Source: Molossus alvarezi (lineage: Eukaryota > Chordata > Mammalia > Chiroptera > Molossidae). From it: a stretch of 64,000 bases of DNA. Where the stretch lies: positions 127,626,001 to 127,690,000 of the forward strand of contig CM073886.1 in the NCBI GenBank assembly GCA_037176705.1, read 5' to 3'. The notes beneath the pieces are model-generated. The model made no database searches. It worked only from the letters and a program-made list of their open reading frames with translations, and was not told the DNA's origin. Positions 56,625-64,000 of the stretch are shown here, one piece after another (within the stretch, counting starts at the first letter, position 1; each line of letters starts with the position of its first letter). The position numbers and the translations under genes are program-made.

Positions 56625-56639
56625 TACATTTTATTTATT

Positions 56640-56860
56640 TATATAAAATTTTTTGTATCATTATTTATCTCAGAGAGAGAGGAAGGGAAAGGAACAGAGA
56701 GAGAGAAACATTGGTGAGAGAGAATATCGATTGGCCGCCTCCTGCATGCCCCCCACTGGGGATCAGGCCCACAACCTGGGCATGTGCCCTGACCGGGAAT
56801 CAAACCGGCGACCTCTTGGTGCAGGGGTCGATGCTCAACCACTGAGCCACACCGGCTGGG
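56640..56860 (-). mobile_element. Ves SINE (short type), antisense
   Basis: The minus strand begins CCCAGCCGGTGTGGCTCAGT, with B box GGTTTGATTCC, CCCCAGTGGGGGGC and a CT tract; the tail is poorly preserved. The probable TSD is TACATTTTATTTATT (56625-56639) against TATATTTTGTTTCTT (56861-56875), three mismatches. Confidence 0.9.
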
Positions 56861-56875
56861 TATATTTTGTTTCTT

Positions 56876-57796
56876 ATGAAAGGTCAAGTTTAGTATGATT
56901 CTTACAAAGCGAGAAGTGTGGAGCTCAGAGATGTCCTGTCACTTCCCAAGATCACTCAGCCGTTTTGTGTCGGAGTGAGGAATAGGCCTTAAGAGTTTCT
57001 CACAAGTGTCTAAGGAAGAACAGGTAGAAACCGGGGACCTACAGGCAGGCATCTCTGGGCCATTCACAGCTCAATATCAGTCAGACATTAGGCATAAAAA
57101 CAAAATCAACAGCAAAATATTTGATGTAGGAAATTGAATAAAACATTATTGTAGGTTAGAGGATCTTGAAAGGACAACTCAGGAAAGTTGAGGCAACACC
57201 AAAATAAGCAACTGCAACAATCTATTACTCGTAGGGCTAGAGGGGAGATGGAGGAGGAGCTGAGACCATGTGATGGGAATGGGAACCTGGATGGGAGGGG
57301 CCCTTGAAAGGGACCAAAAAGAAGAGCACTAAAGATGCTCTGGGAGCTGTGAATACCTTGACTTCTCCCTCCAGTAGCCTAGAAGCAAGCCCAGTGGGAA
57401 GCCAATTTATTTGCAAGAAAGTCTGGGAAACAAAGTGGGAATCATGCCCCTTGGAGAACGGAGCAGAGCATGAAGAGGGTGAGGGATGGCTCTGAGCAGG
57501 ATGGCCAGAAGGCCCCATGCAATGGGTATCTTTGTGTCTGAGCTCATATAATGTGATCATCCTTGAGGTGTTTTACTTGAAAGGTTTACTTTTTTTTTCA
57601 ATATTCAAAAAAATTCACTATACTAAACCAACTTTAAGAGATCGCTACATCTTTAGTATTTCTACCTACAAAAAATACTTTTGGTTTTGTTTCTTCTTAA
57701 AATGGTGGAAAATGTTGTTTCTATTATAAAATAAAGAAATCAAAGCTTAGAGTAATTAATAGACATAGTCCTCATAAGACATGGCTAGGACCAGTC
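56876..57796. other. Unidentified non-coding sequence
   Basis: No repeat or gene is recognised. Short purine-rich frames at 57237-57560 overlap on both strands. Confidence 0.4.
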
Positions 57797-57806
57797 ATCT
57801 GAGTCT

Positions 57807-58027
57807 TAGGCCTTGCCCAGCCAGTGTGGCTCAGTGGTTGAGCATTGACGCATGCACCAGAAGGTCACCAGCTCGATTCCTGGCCATGGCACATGCCCAG
57901 GTTGTAGACCAAATCCCCAGTGGGGAGCATGCAGGAGGCGGCCAATCGATGTTCTTTCATCAATGTTTCTGTCTCTCGCTTCCTCTCCCTTCTTCTCTCT
58001 CTAAAATCAATAAAAAGAAAAAAAAAT
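57807..58027 (+). mobile_element. Ves SINE (short type)
   Basis: Head GCCCAGCCAGTGTGGCTCAG (57815), B box GCTCGATTCC, CCCCAGTGGGGAGC, a CT tract and a TAAAATCAATAAAAAG tail. TSD ATCTGAGTCT lies at 57797-57806 and 58028-58037. Confidence 0.94.
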
Positions 58028-58271
58028 ATCTGAGTCTGGGGCCTCAAATTTCAGTACTACATCCACCATTCCCAAATTCTGTGCTAAGGCATAGAGATAT
58101 AACTAAATATTACAAAATTTCAAGGGAAATACACTAACCTTTTTTGGATACTACATGAAGTACTAACAGTTTTAACATTAGATTGCTATGTTCCATTTGT
58201 TTATGTGATGTCTTTGTGAAACTGAGTTTTCTATGTTAAAAGGTAAGAATCATATGAAAATAAGTTCAGAT

Positions 58272-58544
58272 TGACCCTGGCTGGGTTGCTCAATGGTAAG
58301 AGCATTGACACACAGACCAAAGAGTGGTGGATTTGATTCTAGTCAAGGGTATGTACCTCGGTTGCGGTTCAGTCTTGGCCCTGGTCAGGGTCGTGCAGGA
58401 GACAATGGATTGATGTGTCTCTCTCACATCAATGTTTCTCTCTCTCTCTTTTCCCCTTTCTCCCACTCTATCAGTGAACAAAACAAAACAAAACAAAACA
58501 AAATCAATGGAAAATATACTCAGGTGAGGGTTTAAAAAAAAGAA
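58272..58544 (+). mobile_element. Ves SINE (long type) with (AAAAC)n
   Basis: Begins TGACCCTGGCTGGGTTGCTC with a weakened A box, B box GATTTGATTCT, a CT tract, an (AAAAC)n run at 58478-58501 and the tail CAGGTGAGGGTTTAAAAAAA. TSD AAGTTCAGAT lies at 58262-58271 and 58545-58554. Several promoter-box substitutions suggest an older copy. Confidence 0.93.
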
Positions 58545-58554
58545 AAGTTCAGAT

Positions 58555-59659
58555 CAGAAAATTCAGGTGGCATTGATGATGATGATGATGATTCCAAGGT
58601 TGAGAATTGTGCTGTGCTCAGCAGGCCCAAATGACTAGGATATAACTACTTTCAAGTTGTTAGGATCTAACTACTTAATAGAACTGCTTGGCATTTCTTT
58701 TAGCTGAGGGTATGCTGTGAAAAATTACTGTGACATTAAGAACATCATAAACTGAGAAGGTGTCTCTGCTCTGGGGATGTTACCCCATGAGGCCCAAAGG
58801 CAACAGGATAAAAAAATTGAGGTTGTGGGTGTGGTAGGGCTGTTGAGGGTGGTGAGAACTCACCACCCCTTGGACTGCTCTTTCAGAATGTGACAGGCGA
58901 CGGCCACCACCTTGGTTTGATGTTATCTGAAGCGTGAGCAGTTACGTTTTGCATTTGGAAAGCTGAGGTCATCCTTATGAAGACAAGAAAGCTGTGTGTA
59001 TTGATTGACTGCTCTTAACCCCTGCCCCAAGGTCAACGAGGGGAAAATCTGGAAGGTGACTTGACGGACCAGCATGGCACATCATTCCCTGCCTTCCACA
59101 AGAGCTGGCTCTTGTTCAACCTCCTTTACCATCTACTCCCTTGGGAAGCTGAATGGGGCAGCGGGCTGCCACCCCTTTAATTGTTATTCCGATGTGAGTT
59201 TCTTCCCCCTTTCAGAACGTAATTCTTGAAACGATTTTTATATCTTGAACACTTCCTCCTTATCTCTGTACAGACTTTTAAATGTACCTTCTAATGAAAA
59301 TCACACCTGACAGTAAGTTCTCCAAGAGGAATGGACATCTTAGAAGATCAAAGAAAATAGGGATTGAAATTTGTAAGTGATGTTATTTCAAACAAAAAGG
59401 AGTGAAACTGACATCCTGTAACATTAGAGAGTGCCATGATATTTTGTACTTTGGGAACTAGAGAAATGGTAAGGTCTTAAGATCAAAAGATGAGAGAGAG
59501 AAGTCTGAGAATAAAGTTTACCCTTCTGTACATGTATGAACTAGCTCTCTTATTGTGAGTTGGGATGCGACCAGAGTGAATGTAGTTGCAATGAAAAGAT
59601 TCTCACTTTAAAATGTTAACATGTACATTATAGGTGCTATGACTTCTTACTGTGCAAAG
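58555..59659. other. Unidentified non-coding sequence
   Basis: Includes a short (ATG)n run at 58574-58592. No gene or named repeat is seen. Confidence 0.4.
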
Positions 59660-59870
59660 GTTCTCAGCCCTGGTCATGAACCCAAATCACTCATGGGACT
59701 TTAAGATGCAGATTTCAGGGTCCTATTCCAGACCTGCTGAATCCTCTGGGCTAGGGTTCTTGACTCCACGTTTAGAACAGAACCACTCATGCCATGCGTG
59801 TCCTCTGGGAGCTTGTTAGAGATGCAGACTCTCGGGCTCTACCCTAGACCCACGACATCAAAATCCACCA
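59660..59870. mobile_element. Possible MER5-type hAT-Charlie relics
   Basis: GGTTCTCAGCCCTGGTCATGAACCCAAATCACTCATGGG and then GATTTCAGGGTCCTATTCCAGACCTGCTGAATCC recall the MER5A pattern; a second similar block starts at about 59756. They are decayed, and the orientation and boundaries are uncertain. Confidence 0.45.
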
Positions 59871-61320
59871 TTGAACAAGACTCGCAGTGGTTGGCATTAA
59901 ATTCCAGAAGCGCAGGTCTGTGGGAGACAAGCCCCAGCCTGGATTCAGGACACTCATGTGCCACAGCTTGGCTGTCACTTACCAGCTTCTACAAGTCATC
60001 TGCCCTCTGAGAGTCTATTTCTCCAGCTAAAGGAACAGACACAATTATATCTACCCAACTCGCTCCACGACTGTTGTAAGGACATAAAAGCAATATGGAA
60101 AATATGTGGAGTTACTTCAAAAGATGAAAACCGCACTGTTTATATAAATGGATACTCAAATGTGGTCAACGGAACCACAGGTTTGCAGAACGACTTGGCT
60201 CTTCGGTTCAGTCCACCTCTATGTTTTGAGCCACTTCCTTGATTTCTGCATGGCTACCGCCAATGACATTTGTCTAGCCTCCCACTAAAAATGCCCAAAG
60301 GTAACACTACTTTTTCTCCTAACTTTGAAGTCACAGGAAATACAAATGAAAGAATAGCCCAGTTAGTATCCCTAGAGTGCCTCGTAGCATGCTCTATACA
60401 TCAGTGTGACTCTGCATCTAGAACTTTGCAAATTCAGAATTTCAGGAAGGCCACCTTGGCGAGCCCCAGTCTCTCTCATGGAGAATTCATGGTCGATTCG
60501 TGGTTTCTTAATTGGTGGCTCACTCTCTTGTGATAAGTTGCTTTGTGCCATTAGGTAAACTGGGTACTAGAGCTCCATCATTTATGTCCAGGGAAATGAA
60601 AACTGGAAAACTATAATGTGTAGAAGTTGCCCGGGCGCTGCTCTTCAATCCCCTTTGGCCCATTTGTGAGAGCTGTTGCCGTCAGGGACCTCCTGACTTG
60701 ATGTGCCACGGTCTACCCCCAGCTCCAACCCTGCCTGAAAACCTCCTCCTACTCTGCCCCAAACCACACCTTGGCAGATGTCCTGAGTGACACTCAGCAC
60801 CCCCTCAGTGCATGCTGGGACGCATCTTTAACTTCTCTCCCGCTCTGACTCCTGAGCCAGCAATAGCCTCAGGACCATCCCCTGGCTCTTCTCCCATGTT
60901 TCCACGTGGATGAGAGTCTCTCTCTAGACGTACTCGGTGTTCTGCAATATATTTCTTGGAACCTGCTGTGCTGGAGGCCAATTCGAATACGGCTCTTTCT
61001 GCCTCTCCTCCCCTCTTGCTTTGCATTTTCCCCCACCTGGGGTGGTAGTGTATTCATGGCTCCATGTGACTGAAGCTTCTCTGTGCTGTTTTCCCAGCCT
61101 TCAGCTCATTCCCTTCTAAATCTCCTTCCCTCTTCTGGGGTCAGTGCCCAGCCTTCACGCTTGCCTTCGCTATTTCTCTTCACCGGATGTCTATCTTTTA
61201 TTTAAGGCTGTGTGTTTCCTGGCCATCTGTCACTAAGGGCGGACTTCAGACTAATAAAGTGTTTGCCCTCCCTGTGCATCTTCCTCACGATCACTTCTGA
61301 GACGGTGCGAAACATCATGT
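59871..61320. other. Unidentified non-coding sequence
   Basis: No recognised repeat, and composition is mixed, somewhat C/T-rich at 60650-61200. Together with 61340-62250 this is the largest repeat-poor block of the last third of the window, and it surrounds the CTCF-like motif. Confidence 0.4.
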
Positions 61321-61324
61321 AATT

Positions 61325-61339
61325 CCACCAGGGGGCGCT
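61325..61339 (+). promoter_or_regulatory. CTCF-type core motif
   Basis: CCACCAGGGGGCGCT matches the vertebrate CTCF core consensus (CCASYAGRKGGCRS) at every position. It lies in sequence where I see no SINE or LINE, and contains CpG, so methylation could affect binding. CTCF binding anchors chromatin loops; orientation is as written on the plus strand. Binding itself is inferred from the motif only. Confidence 0.7.
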
Positions 61340-62254
61340 TTCCCGCTGGGGGCACAGTGTCCTAGAAGGCAGCTCAGAAGTCAGTCCTGGAGAAGCAACA
61401 CCAGTGCAGGTCCCATGATATTCCCTCTGAACATTGCGTGTCAAAAAGAAGTGGGACCGATGAGTCAGTCACCCAGTAGGACTTGGAAAAACTGCAAAAA
61501 TGCGTTGTGTTTGTCCCTCTTTCTGGTCTCTATTACATGCAAGGGACATGTATGGTATTTGCAGCAGATGTTCCATTTTTATATGTACAAACTCAGATTG
61601 TGGTTTACAAAAACCTTACTTTTAGTTTCATGACCCACACCAATAGCAAAGAGTGGTGTCAGCTTACAGTTCAAATAGTAACTATTTTTTATATCACTTG
61701 AGTTTAATTTCTACGTGTGAAATTTCATGAGGTCCTTCTTATACCTATTATGCTGTGTCTTCTTAGTGTTTAAAGGGAGTGGATTCCAAGCGATGATCAT
61801 CAGTATCATTATAAAAGATGGAAGAGAAATGAAATTAAATGAATGAAAGGCAGGTGGATGTCTTAGGATCCCACATGGTTTTGTTCACTTGCATTTGGGC
61901 TTCGTTTCAGAGTGTTAATACTAAAAGTGTGCCAACGAGGCATGCTCTGAAATCCTTACCGTCTAGGACCTTGCCCAGCTTTCGTGTGTATGGGGGTCTT
62001 TCTGTCATTGTGATCTTCTCTGCTGGATTGGACTGTTGCAGCTCATCTCAATAATCTCTGCTTGCTGGAATCCGCAACCTCCCACACGAACAGAGGTACC
62101 TCGTGCCGCCCGTGCTACCCTGTGCAAATGAGGAAACGTGACTTCTAAAGTTGGGTGATAGAAGACACTGTGGCTCTCTTTTTCATTCTTATATTACTTG
62201 CTTTGGGAAAAGCCAGCTGCCATATTGTAAGGGTGCTCAAGAAGTACTATGGAA
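61340..62254. other. Unidentified non-coding sequence
   Basis: No repeat family or exon is recognised; frames are short. Confidence 0.4.
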
Positions 62255-62524
62255 AAGCCCAGCAACAGTGAGGAACTCGGTCTCTTGCCAATAGACATGC
62301 GAGTGGGCCTTGGCAGCATGCCCTCCGGCCCACCTGAACCCTCAGAGGGCTCAGCCCGGCTCACATCTTGCCTGCAGTCTCATGGAGGAGCTGAGCCAGA
62401 ACCCCTCAGCCAAGTCACCTCTGAATTCCTGGCCTACAGAAACTGCACGAAAACAAAAGTATTTTGTTTCAAGCAACCACAATTTGGAGTAATTTGTTAT
62501 ATAGCAATGTATAACTAATGCATA
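62255..62524 (+). mobile_element. MLT1-like MaLR LTR relic
   Basis: GAGCTGAGCCAGAACCCCTCAGCCAAG, GAATTCCTGGCCTACAGAAACTG, then TTTGGAGTAATTTGTTATATAGCAATGTATAACTAATGCA is the familiar 3' end of MLT1 LTRs. It is non-coding; the plus-strand frame of 89 codons through it is incidental. Confidence 0.65.
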
Positions 62525-63888
62525 GATATTCCACCATCAGTGGAGAAATTTTTGATCCAAGCGATAATAAACAAATACAAGACCCAAATCCAACTGATAA
62601 AAAATTAGGAATACTTACATGTTTATGTGTCTCAAATAAAATCACTTTTCCTTCATTTTATATTTGAAGACAACGCAAGTTAAAAATACAAAATAATATT
62701 GCCATAAAATGGAACAGAGAAAACATTTTAAATCATAGATTTATTTGAAGTCCTTAAATAATAACAGAAATAGTTATTTTATCTCAAAATAACTAGAAAT
62801 TAGTCTTTTTTTTTTTTTTTTAGGCTGGCAGTTTCTGAAGATCTGTTAAAGAAAAAAGAGTAACATAATTAAGTTCCACTTGCCAATATTTTCCAGTTCT
62901 GTGTAAAGTTAACTGAACATATAAAACATATTTTCTTATGCTGTTGACTTTTTATTGTCTTAGGTCTGTAGTAAATCTAAAGCTTCTATGCTTAAGGGTA
63001 TAATTTTGTGCAGGAAACCACAATAAGGTCTGGGAATAATTGCCACAAAGACCAAGATTAAAAGATAAAGTTAGCAAAAATCTTCTGACATTTCTATCAA
63101 AGTCTGTTCTCTAGAAGAAAAATTCCAATTATTTCTTCAATGATGAAATTGTTATTAGAGGAAATGCTATACATTTTATTTGCTATACATATACAGGCAA
63201 CTTTCTACCTCTGTAGTTGTTCCTACTTCAGGAAAAAAGAAAACGAAAAAAGTAATAATCTTTTTTGAACCAAACTACTTATTTTCAAAATGAAGTTGTC
63301 ATGTCTACATAAGAGAAAAACGTTTAAATTTCAGTTTTATTTAGTTTTAAACATCTCCATCATGTCCCCCTTTTTTCCCTGGTCCTTTTATGAAATCAGT
63401 CACCCTGAATGTCCCCATCCATTTTTCTCGATAACATTATGGAAGGTAAAAAAAATTGGAACCAAACAGTGTGTTGTTATTATTATGGGAAGATTCTGGT
63501 AGTGCCCTGGGGTGCCATACAATGGCCCTGATGGCAGTCTAGGGATGGTTTATGTAAACCGAGACCTCCCTAAATTGAAATCCCCGGGATCCAAAGACAG
63601 CATCTAAAGCTCCTACAAGAGTTCCTAGATCTTTTTGCATTTTATTTTAGAGTGCTAAAGTTAGTGTAATGATTTCTGTAATATACCTGAGAAGAGTCTG
63701 TAATTATCAACGTTAAGTCAGATCTTGGAGGAATTACGCAATGCACTAGCTGTATCTTTAGCCCTGTCTTACCTCTCCCCGCCCCCGCCGGTCAAACCCA
63801 TCCAAGTGGGGAACATATTAGAGAGATCTTGGGGAAGCAAGACCCAAAGGCAGGCTCCTGTGGCTAGTTGCTTGCCAAATAAAGCTCT
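62525..63888. other. AT-rich unidentified non-coding sequence
   Basis: A T run lies at 62805-62820. No gene or named repeat is recognised. Confidence 0.4.
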
Positions 63889-63890
63889 CC

Positions 63891-64000
63891 GGGCCCAGTT
63901 GGTGTGGCTCAGTGGATTGAGCGTATGGACTGAGAGGTCCCAGTTCGGTTCCTAGTCAGGGCACATGCCCAGGTTGCACGCTTGATCCCCAGTAGGGGGC
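63891..64000 (+). mobile_element. Ves SINE (short type), cut by the window end
   Basis: Head GGGCCCAGTTGGTGTGGCTC, B box GGTTCGGTTCC, 'GGGCACATGCCCAGGTTG', and ending in CCCCAGTAGGGGGC at the last base of the window. The CT tract and tail lie outside. Confidence 0.93.

Overview
This window looks like nuclear DNA of a bat, most likely a vespertilionid or close relative, and it is a gene-poor, repeat-rich interval. The lineage call rests on about 18 tRNA-headed SINEs of the chiropteran Ves type on both strands, two copies of a nonautonomous hAT element that I recognise as SPIN (known from vesper bats), and young LINE-1 copies with a shared bat-type 3' end. I find no host protein-coding exon, rRNA, free-standing tRNA gene, CRISPR array or bacterial-type gene cluster. 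The only convincing coding sequences are the two ORFs of one LINE-1. Family names come from recognising sequence and not from a search, so subfamily names are tentative.

Layout: 1-10 kb holds two SPIN copies, three Ves SINEs, an old antisense L1 fragment, MIR and L2 relics, and a palindromic mariner-type MITE sitting inside a MIR. 10-14 kb is mostly unidentified. 14.6-16.9 kb is a nest in which an antisense L1 was hit by a Ves SINE and by a second L1, each with a readable target-site duplication (TSD). 17.36-17.49 kb is a CpG-dense 15-bp minisatellite. 21-28 kb holds ancient L1/L2/MIR relics and one young 5'-truncated L1 (25295-25949). 28.3-32.5 kb holds a Ves-in-Ves nest, further Ves copies and an L2. 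32.5-40.5 kb is largely unidentified AT-rich DNA. 40.5-43.7 kb is another L1/SINE/MIR pile-up.

The centrepiece is 45128-50602: a full-length LINE-1 with an uninterrupted ORF1 (293 aa from the first ATG) and ORF2 (1274 aa), all canonical endonuclease and reverse transcriptase motifs, a poly-A tail and an identical 15-bp TSD. It is a candidate for recent or current retrotransposition competence, and it landed inside the ORF2 remnant of an older L1. ORF1 protein (RNA-binding chaperone) and ORF2 protein (endonuclease plus reverse transcriptase) would act together in cis on their own mRNA and in trans on Ves transcripts, which explains the poly-A tails and 10-16 bp TSDs seen across the window.

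51-64 kb has further Ves copies, including a back-to-back pair at 54 kb and an apparent Ves/L1 chimera at 54815-55133, MER5-like and MLT1-like relics, and a near-perfect CTCF core motif (61325-61339) outside any repeat I recognise. I saw no evidence of an entirely new biological system; the most useful leads are the intact L1, the chimera, and the CTCF-type motif that a subset of Ves SINEs appears to carry.
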